Source: Diprion similis
Lineage: Eukaryota > Arthropoda > Insecta > Hymenoptera > Diprionidae
Length of the DNA: 64,000 nucleotides
Direction of reading: 5' to 3'
NCBI RefSeq assembly: GCF_021155765.1
Contig: NC_060106.1
Location: 10,299,501-10,363,500 of the forward strand
Position 1 is the first letter of the stretch. Every line of letters starts with the position of its first letter. The notes beneath the pieces are model-generated. The model was not told where the DNA came from. It saw nothing but the letters and a program-made list of their open reading frames with translations, and ran no database searches. The position numbers and the translations under genes are program-made. Shown piece by piece: positions 13,101 to 27,100 of the stretch.

Positions 13101-14536
13101 ATTTTAGTCTAATTTAATTGAATGATCTATGTTAACGGTTCTCCATGTTACTTTTAATTATTTTTTCAGCCTTGTGATATTTCTACGATTAATTTTGTTG
13201 TTTTTTCAGCTCACCTGATTTTATTATTATGTTATTGAATAATTTATGCCAACGATTTCCCATGTTAATTTGGATTATTTTTTCAGCCTGGTGATATTTC
13301 TACGATTAATTTTGTTGTTTTTCCAGCTCACCTGATTTTATTGAGACGTTGTGGAATAATTTGTGTCACCGATTTCCCATGTTAATTTTTATTATTCTTT
13401 CAGCTTTGTGATATTTCTTTGAATTATTTTGTTGTTTTTTCAGCTAAACTGATTTTATTCTGACGTTGTCGAATAATTTATGTCAACGATTTCCCATGTT
13501 AGATTTAGTTTTTTCTAAGCCTGATGATATTTGTCTGCTTAATTTTTTTGTTCTTTTTGCTGAACCCATTTTAGTCTAATTTAATTGAATGATCTATGTT
13601 AACGGTTCTCCATGTTACTTTTAATTATTTTTTCAGCCTTGTGATATTTCTACGATTAATTTTGTTGTTTTTTCAGCTCACCTGATTTTATTATTATGTT
13701 ATTGAATAATTTATGCCAACGATTTCCCATGTTAATTTGGATTATTTTTTCAGCCTGGTGATATTTCTACGATTAATTTTGTTGTTTTTCCAGCTCACCT
13801 GATTTTATTGAGACGTTGTGGAATAATTTGTGTCACCGATTTCCCATGTTAATTTTTATTATTCTTTCAGCTTTGTGATATTTCTTTGAATTATTTTGTT
13901 GTTTTTTCAGCTAAACTGATTTTATTCTGACGTTGTCGAATAATTTATGTCAACGATTTCCCATGTTAGATTTAGTTTTTTCTAAGCCTGATGATATTTG
14001 TCTGCTTAATTTTTTTGTTCTTTTTGCTGAACCCATTTCAGTCTAATTTAATTGAATGATCTATGTTAACGGTTCTCCATGTTACTTTTAATTATTTTTT
14101 CAGCCTTGTGATATTTCTACGATTAATTTTGTTGTTTTTTCAGCTCACCTGATTTTATTCTGACGTTGTCGAATAATTTATGTCAACGATTTCCCATGTT
14201 AATTTTACTACCTTCAAGCCTGATGATATTTGCCTGCTTAATTTTTTTGTTCTTTTAGCTGAACCCATTTTAGTCTAATTTTATTGAATGATTTATGTGA
14301 ACGGTTCTCCATGTTAATTTCTATTATTTTTTCAGCTTTGTGATATTTCTACGATTAATTTTGTTGTTTTTTCAGCTAAACTGATTTTATTATGACGTTG
14401 TGGTATAATTTATGTCACCGATTTCCCATGTTAATTCCTATTATTTTTTCAGCGTTTTGATATTTCTTCGATGACTTTTGTTGTTTTTTCAGCTCAACTG
14501 ATTTTATTTTGATGTGATTCAATGATATGTGTACAA
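10159..14536. repeat. A array of U2 (about 36 monomers)
   Basis: The first monomer mark is at 10,225 and the last at 14,425, a span of 4,200 bp or 36 monomers of 116.7 bp. The monomer order in the 3' two-thirds copies that of U1 at an offset of 9,526 bp, including a rare CCATGTTCATTTTAC monomer near 11,628. Confidence 0.95.
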
Positions 14537-15031
14537 TCTATAATCTCAGTTTTTTTTCAGCCTTGCGATGTTTTTCAGCTTAACCATTTTATTTTTTCAG
14601 ATCTACTGATTTTGTTTCCGTGTGATCCAAAAATTTGTGTTCACTGTTTTCTAATTCCATCTTCTTCAGATTTCAGCTCAAGAACAAGCTTCCAGAAGCA
14701 AAGGTCGATGAACTTTACCTTCTAGTTTCAGCAGAGTTTTACTACTAGATTCACCATATTTTCTCTCAAGCCTTATGGTGATTTTCTGCTTAATCAGTAT
14801 GTTTTCTCAGCCTAACCGATTTCAATTTGATTTAATCTAACAATGTATGTAAACGGTTGTCTAACTTGAACTTCTGTCAGAGTGTAGTTTCAGAAGAAAT
14901 ATTGTAGATCCAATTGTGGATGGTACCCAGGGGTTCAAATCCAGGCACCGGCGAATGATCCAGAGCTATATTCTCAATCGAGGATTAATTTCATACGAAT
15001 TTAGGTTTGACGATATAATTGCAGAAGTAGG
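14537..15031. repeat. A-B linker of U2 with B-box-like word
   Basis: This matches the U1 linker; the B-box-like word is at 14,932-14,942. Confidence 0.85.
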
Positions 15032-16070
15032 AAAATGTATGAACGCAAAGGCTGATGCTGTTAGGTGAACTTCTAGAAGCAGTAGTTGATGCTTCAGGGC
15101 TCGATTCGAAAACGACGATTTGATTATTAAGAGTTGTGTTTTTGAAATAGATACGTAAGTGCATGACTAGCATAGTGCAAGAACGCGGAGGCTGATGCTG
15201 TATGGCAAATTTCAAGAAGCAGAAGCCGATGATGCTTTAGGGCCCGATTCTAAAGCTAAGATTTAATTTTTAAGAGTTTAGTCTTTGAAATAGATAAGTA
15301 AGTGCATGACTAGCATAGTGCAAGAACGCGGAGGCTGATGCTGTATGGCAAATTTCAAGAAGCAGAAGCCGATGATGCTTTAGGGCCCGATTCTAAAGCT
15401 AAGATTTAATTTTTAAGAGTTTAGTCTTTGAAATAGATAAGTAAGTGCATGACTAGCATAGTGCAAGAACGCGGAGGCTGATGCTGTATGGCAAATTTCA
15501 AGAAGCAGAAGCCGATGATGCTTTAGGGCCCGATTCTAAAGCTAAGATTTAATTTTTAAGAGTTTAGTCTTTGAAATAGATAAGTAAGTGCATGACTAGC
15601 ATAGTGCAAGAACGCGGAGGCTGATGCTGTATGGCAAATTTCAAGATGCAGAAGCCGATGATGCTTTAGGGCCCGATTCTAAAACTAAGATTTAATTTTT
15701 AAGAGTTCAGTTTCTAACATAGATATTTTGGTGCTGGGGTAGCAAATTGCATGAACGCGGAGACTGATGCTGTAAGGCAAATTTCTAGAAGCAGAAGCCA
15801 ATGATGCTGAAGGGCTGAAGTCTAAAGGCTGAGGCTGAAGCTCGAGGGAGTCTGAAGGCAACGGTCGATGCTCTGGGGCTTGATTCTAAATCTAAGATAA
15901 TCGTAGGAGTTTAGTTCTTGAAATAGATAAGTAAGTGCAAGAACGCGGAGGCTGATGCTGTATGGCAAATTTCAAGAAGCAGACGCCGATGATGCTTTAG
16001 GGCTCGATTCTACATTCATAAGAGATTAGTTTCTAAGATAGACATCTAAGTGCACGGGTAACAAAATTAA
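15032..16070. repeat. B array of U2 (4 regular copies)
   Basis: GAACGCGGAG words lie at 15,181, 15,324, 15,467, 15,610 and 15,753 (the last is the variant GAACGCGGAGACTG). That is four exact 143-bp periods, a single block closed by the variant monomer tail. Confidence 0.95.
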
Positions 16071-17215
16071 CCATTTCACGTACCACACATCAAAATTGAA
16101 GTTCGAACCCGTTGCGGCGGTTTCTCCTCGAAATCGAAGCGCGAACTTTCCACCGGCCGCGGACGGTATCTTAGGTCCAAAATCGAACGCTAATATTAAT
16201 ACGGAAAATGCCCTACCCCTTGATCGGTTTACTAATTACGAAGGACGGACAAGCTTCGACCGGTTTCTTCATTTCCGAGCAGTGACAGCCTCTGATCGGC
16301 TCACCCGTGACAGAGGAGTGATAACCTCTGATCGGCTCACCCGTGACAGAGAAGCGAAGAATATCTCTCACCTTTTGAGATCGCATCTCGAGATTGGAGT
16401 CTGAACCCTTCATGTACCACACCTCGAAATTGGAGTCTGAACCCTTCATGTATCACAACTCGAAACTGGAATCTGAACTCGTCGTGGCGGTTTACCCTCG
16501 GAAATTAAGTGCGAACCTCTCGAGGTAGTGGTTGATACTTCAGGAGAACATTCGAACGTTAAGGTTTATTCGGAAAACGCGAAAACCCCCTCGTCAGTTC
16601 ACCCGTTACGGAGGAGTGACAACCTCTGATCGGCTCACCCGTGACAGAGAAGCGAAGAATATCTCTCACCTTTTGAGATCGCATCTCGAGATTGGAGTCT
16701 GAACCCTTCACGTACCACACCTCAAAATGGGAGTCTGAACCCGTCGTCGCGATTTCCCCTCGATATCCAAGTGCGAACTTTTCACCGGCCGCGATCAATA
16801 TATTAGGTCCAAAATCAAACGCTAATATTAATTCGGAAAATGCCTTACCCCTTGATCGGTTTGCTAATTACGAAGGACGGGCAAGCTTCGATCGGTTTCT
16901 CCATTTCCGAGCAGTGATAGCCTCTGATCGGCTCACCCGTGACAGAGGAGTGATAACCTCTGATCGGCTCACCCGTGACAGAGGAGTGATAACCTCTGAT
17001 CGGCTCACCCGTGACAGAGAAGCGAAGAATACCTCTCACCTTTTGAGATCGCATCTCGAGATTGGAGTCTGAACCTTTCATGTACCACACCTCGAAATTG
17101 GAGTCTGAACCCTTCATGTACCACACCTCGAACTTGGAGTCTGAACCCTTCAAGCTAGTATCACACCTTGGAATTGTAGAATAATCGCGTCTCATCGTAG
17201 CCGTTTCCATTCAAA
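16071..17215. repeat. C blocks of U2 (three blocks)
   Basis: This follows U1 C at an offset of 8,525 bp, with the same numbers of 36-bp repeats. Confidence 0.93.
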
Positions 17216-18683
17216 ATCAAATTGCGAACGATTCGTAGGCAGCAAAAATCTCCAGTTGAAGACTGCGTCCGTTCCGCGCTTTCGTCTCTAAGCAGGCCGT
17301 GCACCCGTAGAGTCGTTCCAGACGTTACGACGTTCTGGGCGGCCCCTAAGTTTCACTGTGTCTTAGTGCATAGTGACGCCAGTAGGCATATCCCAGGCCT
17401 ATATCTCTCTTGCATACGTTGCTGCTCCGATATCCGGCCAGGGTACCGGATTTAAGTAGTGCGTATGGAAGTAAGACGAAGCTGGTGCACTGCGGTGTCT
17501 CGACATCCTGGTGGCGGCGGGTCGCGCGTTTGGACTTTCGTTGAAAGTTCTAGTCGTGGGAACACGACGTCTGGGGAGCGTCTGCGTTGGGGTGGAAGTG
17601 GTCGAGACTGATTATATTATTTGTCGGACACAGCCATATTAAAGAAATATTTCCGTCAGAATAATTTGAAAAAACTGTAGGGTTGATTTCACTTTCCCGT
17701 GCGTGGAATAGGCCTACCGGGGATACCACGTTAAAAAAAACGCGCCAAATACTCTACCGCTTCCGGTGGCGTGGAAACGAGTAGAATAATGATTCAATTT
17801 TTCTCAAATTAATATCTGTTACGTCTGGCAGAATCCCGGGCTGCCATTTTTATCTCCGAACTCTAACCTCGTACTTGCCATCTTGTTCCTCTATCGTTCA
17901 CGTCCCTCGGACTTCCACGTAGCTGAAAAGTATCTATTTAATTATGAGCAACCCCGTTCTGCTCTCAGACTTCCTCTAAAAATCTCTCCCTCTGGTCTCT
18001 CTCTCTTTTTCACTATTCAAGCAACGTTTTATCTCTGAACATATCCCCAGATCTTACATTCAATGACATTTACAAAATAGCCTTCAAACTATAAGTCTCT
18101 TAAGGAAACTACATTTCGACGAACATCGATTTTTAATCAATATCCTACCAACAATCCTTCAGATGTGATTACTTTAAGCGGAAGAACCCATATCAATAGT
18201 CCGTAACGGATGTAAAATATCGCCAAAAATTTTCCGGTGATCTATCAATTCCATAAATATTATTATTTTCCAGATATTGTAATAGTACGTCTCATGTAAC
18301 CACATTAGGTCGGTCTGCGGTGGTCATTTTTGAATTTTATTGCTCCCATGGACTAGAATATTTTGAAACAATTGTTTTTCAATTGAAGCCGAAATCCCAA
18401 GGTCCCGTCTCACCTCTCAGTCGTCTCACTATCCCTATGAATTTACTCGTTCAAAAAATTACCGGTATCCAAAATCAACTCTTTTCTTGATTAAGCTCTA
18501 TTTTTGACAAAAAAAAAATTCCGAAATAAATTTGGTGTCGTCAAACTTTTTAGAGGTGAGTAAGTCGTCTGGGAGTCTGAAACAAATGTATGCAGTCTGG
18601 GAAGAATTAACAGTGGATTCCACTATCCTTCAATGTGTGGATGGATATCGATTGATGATCGTGAAGTTGAAGGTGAAGTGAAA
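17216..18683. repeat. D segment of U2
   Basis: This follows U1 D at an offset of 8,525 bp. The splice-donor-like AG|GTGAGTAAG has its GT at 18,556. Confidence 0.88.
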
Positions 18684-20026
18684 TTTTGTTGTTTTCTCAG
18701 CTAAACGGATTTTATTATGATGTTGTCGAATAATTTCTGTCAACGATTTTCCATGTTAATTTTTATTATTCTTTCAGCTTTGTGATATTTCTTTGAGATA
18801 TTTTGTTGTTTTTTCAGCTAAACTGATTTTATTCTGACGTTGTCGAATAATTTATGTCAACGATTTCCCATGTTAATTTTAGTTTTTTTTAAGCCTGATG
18901 ATATTTGTCTGCTTAATTTTTTTGTTCTTTTAGCTGAACCCATTTTAGTTTAATTTAATTGAATGATTTATGTGAACGGTTCTCCATGTTACTTTTAATT
19001 ATTTTTTCAGCCTTGTGATATTTCTACGATTAATTTTGTTGTTTTTTCAGCTCACCTGATTTCATTATTATGTTATCGAATAATTTATGTCAACGATTGC
19101 CCATGTTGATTTGAATTATTTTTTCAGCCTTGTGATATTTCTACGATTAATTTTGTTGTTTTTTCAGCTCACCTGATTTTATTATTATGTTATTGAATAA
19201 TTTATGCCAACGATTTCCCATGTTAATTTGGATTATTTTTTCAGCCTGGTGATATTTCTACGATTAATTTTGTTGTTTTTCCAGCTCACCTGATTTTATT
19301 GAGACGTTGTGGAATAATTTGTGTCACCGATTTCCCATGTTAATTTTTATTATTCTTTCAGCTTTGTGATATTTCTTTGAATTATTTTGTTGTTTTTTCA
19401 GCTAAACTGATTTTATTCTGACGTTGTCGAATAATTTATGTCAACGATTTCCCATGTTAGATTTAGTTTTTTCTAAGCCTGATGATATTTGTCTGCTTAA
19501 TTTTTTTGTTCTTTTTGCTGAACCCATTTTAGTCTAATTTAATTGAATGATCTATGTAACGGTTCTCCATGTTACTTTTAATTATTTTTTCAGCCTTGTG
19601 ATATTTCTACGATTAATTTTGTTGTTTTTTCAGCTCACCTGATTTTATTCTGACGTTGTCGAATAATTTATGTCAACGATTTCCCATGTTAATTTTACTA
19701 CCTTCAAGCCTGATGATATTTGCCTGCTTAATTTTTTTGTTCTTTTTGCTGAACCCATTTTAGTCTAATTTAATTGAATGATCTATGTTAACGGTTCTCC
19801 ATGTTACTTTTAATTATTTTTTCAGCCTTGTGATATTTCTACGATTAATTTTGTTGTTTTTTCAGCTAAACTGATTTTATTATGACGTTGTGGTATAATT
19901 TATGTCACCGATTTCCCATGTTAATTCCTATTATTTTTTCAGCGTTTTGATATTTCTTCGATGACTTTTGTTGTTTTTTCAGCTCAACTGATTTTATTTT
20001 GATGTGATTCAATGATATGTGTACAA
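18684..20026. repeat. A array of U3 (about 10 monomers, shortest)
   Basis: Monomer marks run from 18,750 to 19,915 (1,165 bp, 10 monomers). It shares a one-base deletion, CTATGTAACGG for CTATGTTAACGG, near 19,554 with U4 (near 25,508). This indicates a common origin for these parts of the two arrays. Confidence 0.94.
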
Positions 20027-20521
20027 TCTATAATCTCAGTTTTTTTTCAGCCTTGCGATGTTTTTCAGCTTAACCATTTTATTTTTTCAGATCTACTGAT
20101 TTTGTTTCCGTGTGATCCAAAAATTTGTGTTCACTGTTTTCTAATTCCATCTTCTTCAGATTTCAGCTCAAGAACAAGCTTCCAGAAGCAAAGGTCGATG
20201 AACTTTACCTTCTAGTTTCAGCAGAGTTTTACTACTAGATTCACCATATTTTCTCTCAAGCCTTATGGTGATTTTCTGCTTAATCAGTATGTTTTCTCAG
20301 CCTAACCGATTTCAATTTGATTTAATCTAACAATGTATGTAAACGGTTGTCTAACTTGAACTTCTGTCAGAGTGTAGTTTCAGAAGAAATATTGTAGATC
20401 CAATTGTGGATGGTACCCAGGGGTTCAAATCCAGGCACCGGCGAATGATCCAGAGCTATATTCTCAATCGAGGATTAATTTCATACGAATTTAGGTTTGA
20501 CGATATAATTGCAGAAGTAGG
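20027..20521. repeat. A-B linker of U3 with B-box-like word
   Basis: This matches the other linkers; the B-box-like word is at 20,422-20,432. Confidence 0.85.
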
Positions 20522-21560
20522 AAAATGTATGAACGCAAAGGCTGATGCTGTTAGGTGAACTTCTAGAAGCAGTAGTTGATGCTTCAGGGCTCGATTCGAA
20601 AACGACGATTTGATTATTAAGAGTTGTGTTTTTGAAATAGATACGTAAGTGCATGACTAGCATAGTGCAAGAACGCGGAGGCTGATGCTGTATGGCAAAT
20701 TTCAAGAAGCAGAAGCCGATGATGCTTTAGGGCCCGATTCTAAAGCTAAGATTTAATTTTTAAGAGTTTAGTCTTTGAAATAGATAAGTAAGTGCATGAC
20801 TAGCATAGTGCAAGAACGCGGAGGCTGATGCTGTATGGCAAATTTCAAGAAGCAGAAGCCGATGATGCTTTAGGGCCCGATTCTAAAGCTAAGATTTAAT
20901 TTTTAAGAGTTTAGTCTTTGAAATAGATAAGTAAGTGCATGACTAGCATAGTGCAAGAACGCGGAGGCTGATGCTGTATGGCAAATTTCAAGAAGCAGAA
21001 GCCGATGATGCTTTAGGGCCCGATTCTAAAGCTAAGATTTAATTTTTAAGAGTTTAGTCTTTGAAATAGATAAGTAAGTGCATGACTAGCATAGTGCAAG
21101 AACGCGGAGGCTGATGCTGTATGGCAAATTTCAAGATGCAGAAGCCGATGATGCTTTAGGGCCCGATTCTAAAACTAAGATTTAATTTTTAAGAGTTCAG
21201 TTTCTAACATAGATATTTTGGTGCTGGGGTAGCAAATTGCATGAACGCGGAGACTGATGCTGTAAGGCAAATTTCTAGAAGCAGAAGCCAATGATGCTGA
21301 AGGGCTGAAGTCTAAAGGCTGAGGCTGAAGCTCGAGGGAGTCTGAAGGCAACGGTCGATGCTCTGGGGCTTGATTCTAAATCTAAGATAATCGTAGGAGT
21401 TTAGTTCTTGAAATAGATAAGTAAGTGCAAGAACGCGGAGGCTGATGCTGTATGGCAAATTTCAAGAAGCAGACGCCGATGATGCTTTAGGGCTCGATTC
21501 TACATTCATAAGAGATTAGTTTCTAAGATAGACATCTAAGTGCACGGGTAACAAAATTAA
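20522..21560. repeat. B array of U3 (4 regular copies)
   Basis: Words at 20,671, 20,814, 20,957, 21,100 and 21,243 give four 143-bp periods. The layout is the same as U2, offset 5,490 bp. Confidence 0.95.
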
Positions 21561-22705
21561 CCATTTCACGTACCACACATCAAAATTGAAGTTCGAACCC
21601 GTTGCGGCGGTTTCTCCTCGAAATCGAAGCGCGAACTTTCCACCGGCCGCGGACGGTATCTTAGGTCCAAAATCGAACGCTAATATTAATACGGAAAATG
21701 CCCTACCCCTTGATCGGTTTACTAATTACGAAGGACGGACAAGCTTCGACCGGTTTCTTCATTTCCGAGCAGTGACAGCCTCTGATCGGCTCACCCGTGA
21801 CAGAGGAGTGATAACCTCTGATCGGCTCACCCGTGACAGAGAAGCGAAGAATATCTCTCACCTTTTGAGATCGCATCTCGAGATTGGAGTCTGAACCCTT
21901 CATGTACCACACCTCGAAATTGGAGTCTGAACCCTTCATGTATCACAACTCGAAACTGGAATCTGAACTCGTCGTGGCGGTTTACCCTCGGAAATTAAGT
22001 GCGAACCTCTCGAGGTAGTGGTTGATACTTCAGGAGAACATTCGAACGTTAAGGTTTATTCGGAAAACGCGAAAACCCCCTCGTCAGTTCACCCGTTACG
22101 GAGGAGTGACAACCTCTGATCGGCTCACCCGTGACAGAGAAGCGAAGAATATCTCTCACCTTTTGAGATCGCATCTCGAGATTGGAGTCTGAACCCTTCA
22201 CGTACCACACCTCAAAATGGGAGTCTGAACCCGTCGTCGCGATTTCCCCTCGATATCCAAGTGCGAACTTTTCACCGGCCGCGATCAATATATTAGGTCC
22301 AAAATCAAACGCTAATATTAATTCGGAAAATGCCTTACCCCTTGATCGGTTTGCTAATTACGAAGGACGGGCAAGCTTCGATCGGTTTCTCCATTTCCGA
22401 GCAGTGATAGCCTCTGATCGGCTCACCCGTGACAGAGGAGTGATAACCTCTGATCGGCTCACCCGTGACAGAGGAGTGATAACCTCTGATCGGCTCACCC
22501 GTGACAGAGAAGCGAAGAATACCTCTCACCTTTTGAGATCGCATCTCGAGATTGGAGTCTGAACCTTTCATGTACCACACCTCGAAATTGGAGTCTGAAC
22601 CCTTCATGTACCACACCTCGAACTTGGAGTCTGAACCCTTCAAGCTAGTATCACACCTTGGAATTGTAGAATAATCGCGTCTCATCGTAGCCGTTTCCAT
22701 TCAAA
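21561..22705. repeat. C blocks of U3 (three blocks)
   Basis: This follows U2 C at an offset of 5,490 bp. From the linker through D, U3 appears to be the same as U2; the two differ in their A arrays. Confidence 0.93.
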
Positions 22706-24173
22706 ATCAAATTGCGAACGATTCGTAGGCAGCAAAAATCTCCAGTTGAAGACTGCGTCCGTTCCGCGCTTTCGTCTCTAAGCAGGCCGTGCACCCGTAG
22801 AGTCGTTCCAGACGTTACGACGTTCTGGGCGGCCCCTAAGTTTCACTGTGTCTTAGTGCATAGTGACGCCAGTAGGCATATCCCAGGCCTATATCTCTCT
22901 TGCATACGTTGCTGCTCCGATATCCGGCCAGGGTACCGGATTTAAGTAGTGCGTATGGAAGTAAGACGAAGCTGGTGCACTGCGGTGTCTCGACATCCTG
23001 GTGGCGGCGGGTCGCGCGTTTGGACTTTCGTTGAAAGTTCTAGTCGTGGGAACACGACGTCTGGGGAGCGTCTGCGTTGGGGTGGAAGTGGTCGAGACTG
23101 ATTATATTATTTGTCGGACACAGCCATATTAAAGAAATATTTCCGTCAGAATAATTTGAAAAAACTGTAGGGTTGATTTCACTTTCCCGTGCGTGGAATA
23201 GGCCTACCGGGGATACCACGTTAAAAAAAACGCGCCAAATACTCTACCGCTTCCGGTGGCGTGGAAACGAGTAGAATAATGATTCAATTTTTCTCAAATT
23301 AATATCTGTTACGTCTGGCAGAATCCCGGGCTGCCATTTTTATCTCCGAACTCTAACCTCGTACTTGCCATCTTGTTCCTCTATCGTTCACGTCCCTCGG
23401 ACTTCCACGTAGCTGAAAAGTATCTATTTAATTATGAGCAACCCCGTTCTGCTCTCAGACTTCCTCTAAAAATCTCTCCCTCTGGTCTCTCTCTCTTTTT
23501 CACTATTCAAGCAACGTTTTATCTCTGAACATATCCCCAGATCTTACATTCAATGACATTTACAAAATAGCCTTCAAACTATAAGTCTCTTAAGGAAACT
23601 ACATTTCGACGAACATCGATTTTTAATCAATATCCTACCAACAATCCTTCAGATGTGATTACTTTAAGCGGAAGAACCCATATCAATAGTCCGTAACGGA
23701 TGTAAAATATCGCCAAAAATTTTCCGGTGATCTATCAATTCCATAAATATTATTATTTTCCAGATATTGTAATAGTACGTCTCATGTAACCACATTAGGT
23801 CGGTCTGCGGTGGTCATTTTTGAATTTTATTGCTCCCATGGACTAGAATATTTTGAAACAATTGTTTTTCAATTGAAGCCGAAATCCCAAGGTCCCGTCT
23901 CACCTCTCAGTCGTCTCACTATCCCTATGAATTTACTCGTTCAAAAAATTACCGGTATCCAAAATCAACTCTTTTCTTGATTAAGCTCTATTTTTGACAA
24001 AAAAAAAATTCCGAAATAAATTTGGTGTCGTCAAACTTTTTAGAGGTGAGTAAGTCGTCTGGGAGTCTGAAACAAATGTATGCAGTCTGGGAAGAATTAA
24101 CAGTGGATTCCACTATCCTTCAATGTGTGGATGGATATCGATTGATGATCGTGAAGTTGAAGGTGAAGTGAAA
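22706..24173. repeat. D segment of U3
   Basis: This follows U2 D at an offset of 5,490 bp. The donor-like GT is at 24,046. Confidence 0.88.
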
Positions 24174-27100
24174 TTTTGTTGTTTTCTCAGCTAAACGGAT
24201 TTTATTATGATGTTGTCGAATAATTTCTGTCAACGATTTTCCATGTTAATTTTTATTATTCTTTCAGCTTTGTGATATTTCTTTGAGATATTTTGTTGTT
24301 TTTTCAGCTAAACTGATTTTATTCTGACGTTGTCGAATAATTTATGTCAACGATTTCCCATGTTAATTTTAGTTTTTTTTAAGCCTGATGATATTTGTCT
24401 GCTTAATTTTTTTGTTCTTTTAGCTGAACCCATTTTAGTTTAATTTAATTGAATGATTTATGTGAACGGTTCTCCATGTTACTTTTAATTATTTTTTCAG
24501 CCTTGTGATATTTCTACGATTAATTTTGTTGTTTTTTCAGCTCACCTGATTTCATTATTATGTTATCGAATAATTTATGTCAACGATTGCCCATGTTGAT
24601 TTGAATTATTTTTTCAGCCTTGTGATATTTCTACGATTAATTTTGTTGTTTTTTCAGCTCACCTGATTTTATTATTATGTTATTGAATAATTTATGCCAA
24701 CGATTTCCCATGTTAATTTGGATTATTTTTTCAGCCTGGTGATATTTCTACGATTAATTTTGTTGTTTTTCCAGCTCACCTGATTTTATTGAGACGTTGT
24801 GGAATAATTTGTGTCACCGATTTCCCATGTTAATTTTTATTATTCTTTCAGCTTTGTGATATTTCTCTGAATTATTTTGTTGTTTTTTCAGCTAAACTGA
24901 TTTTATTCTGACGTTGTCGAATAATTTATGTCAACGATTTCCCATGTTAGATTTAGTCTTTTCTAAGCCTGATGATATTTGTCTGCCTAATTTTTTTGTT
25001 CTTTTTGCTGAACCCATTTTAGTCTAATTTAATTGAATGATCTATGTTAACGGTTCTCCATGTTACTTTTAATTATTTTTTCAGCCTTGTGATATTTCTA
25101 CGATTAATTTTGTTGTTTTTTCAGCTCACCTGATTTTATTATTATGTTATTGAATAATTTATGCCAACGATTTCCCATGTTAATTTGGATTATTTTTTCA
25201 GCCTGGTGATATTTCTACGATTAATTTTGTTGTTTTTCCAGCTCACCTGATTTTATTGAGACGTTGTGGAATAATTTGTGTCACCGATTTCCCATGTTAA
25301 TTTTTATTATTCTTTCAGCTTTGTGATATTTCTTTGAATTATTTTGTTGTTTTTTCAGCTAAACTGATTTTATTCTGACGTTGTCGAATAATTTATGTCA
25401 ACGATTTCCCATGTTAGATTTAGTTTTTTCTAAGCCTGATGATATTTGTCTGCTTAATTTTTTTGTTCTTTTTGCTGAACCCATTTTAGTCTAATTTAAT
25501 TGAATGATCTATGTAACGGTTCTCCATGTTACTTTTAATTATTTTTTCAGCCTTGTGATATTTCTACGATTAATTTTGTTGTTTTTTCAGCTCACCTGAT
25601 TTTATTCTGACGTTGTCGAATAATTTATGTCAACGATTTCCCATGTTAATTTTACTACCTTCAAGCCTGATGATATTTGCCTGCTTAATTTTTTTGTTCT
25701 TTTTGCTGAACCCATTTTAGTCTAATTTAATTGAATGATCTATGTTAACGGTTCTCCATGTTACTTTTAATTATTTTTTCAGCCTTGTGATATTTCTACG
25801 ATTAATTTTGTTGTTTTTTCAGCTCACCTGATTTTATTCTGACGTTGTCGAATAATTTATGTCAACGATTTCCCATGTTAATTTTACTACCTTCAAGCCT
25901 GATGATATTTGCCTGCTTAATTTTTTTGTTCTTTTAGCTGAACCCATTTTAGTCTAATTTTATTGAATGATTTATGTGAACGGTTCTCCATGTTAATTTC
26001 TATTATTTTTTCAGCTTTGTGATATTTCTACGATTAATTTTGTTGTTTTTTCAGCTCACCTGATTTTATTATTATGTTATCAAATAATTTATGCCAACGA
26101 TTTCCCATGTTGATTTGAATTATTTTTTCAGCCTTGTGATATTTCTACGATTAATTTTGTTGTTTTTCCAGCTCACCTGATTTTATTGAGACGTTGTGGA
26201 ATAATTTGTGTCACCGATTTCCCATGTTAATTTTTATTATTCTTTCAGCTTTGTGATATTTCTTTGAATTATTTTGTTGTTTTTTCAGCTAAACTGATTT
26301 TATTCTGACGTTGTCGAATAATTTATGTCAACGATTACCCATGTTAGATTTAGTTTTTTCTAAGCCTGATGATATTTGTCTGCTTAATTTTTTTGTTCTT
26401 TTAGCTGAACCCATTTTAGTCTAATTTAATTGAATGATCTATGTTAACGGTTCTCCATGTTACTTTTAATTATTTTTTCAGCCTTGTGATATTTCTACGA
26501 TTAATTTTGTTGTTTTTTCAGCTCACCTGATTTCATTATTATGTTATCGAATAATTTATGTCAACGATTGCCCATGTTGATTTGAATTATTTTTTCAGCC
26601 TTGTGATATTTCTACGATTAATTTTGTTGTTTTTTCAGCTCACCTGATTTTATTATGACGTTGTCGAATAATTTATGTCAACGATTTCCCATGTTGATTT
26701 TACTACCTTTAAGCCTGATGATATTTGCCTGCTTAATTTTTTTGTTCTTTTAGCTGAACCCATTTTAGTCTAATTTTATTGAATGATTTATGTGAACGGT
26801 TCCCCATGTTAATTTCTATTATTTTTTCAGCCTTGTGATATTTCTACGATTAATTTTGTTGTTTTTTCAGCTCACCTGATTTTATTCTGACGTTGTCGAA
26901 TAATTTATGTCAACGATTTCCCATGTTAATTTTACTACCTTTAAGCCTGATGATATTTGCCTGCTTAATTTTTTTGTTCTTTTAGCTGAACCCATTTTAG
27001 TCTAATTTTATTGAATGATTTATGTGAACGGTTCCCCATGTTAATTTCTATTATTTTTTCAGCCTTGTGATATTTCTACGATTAATTTTGTTGTTTTTCC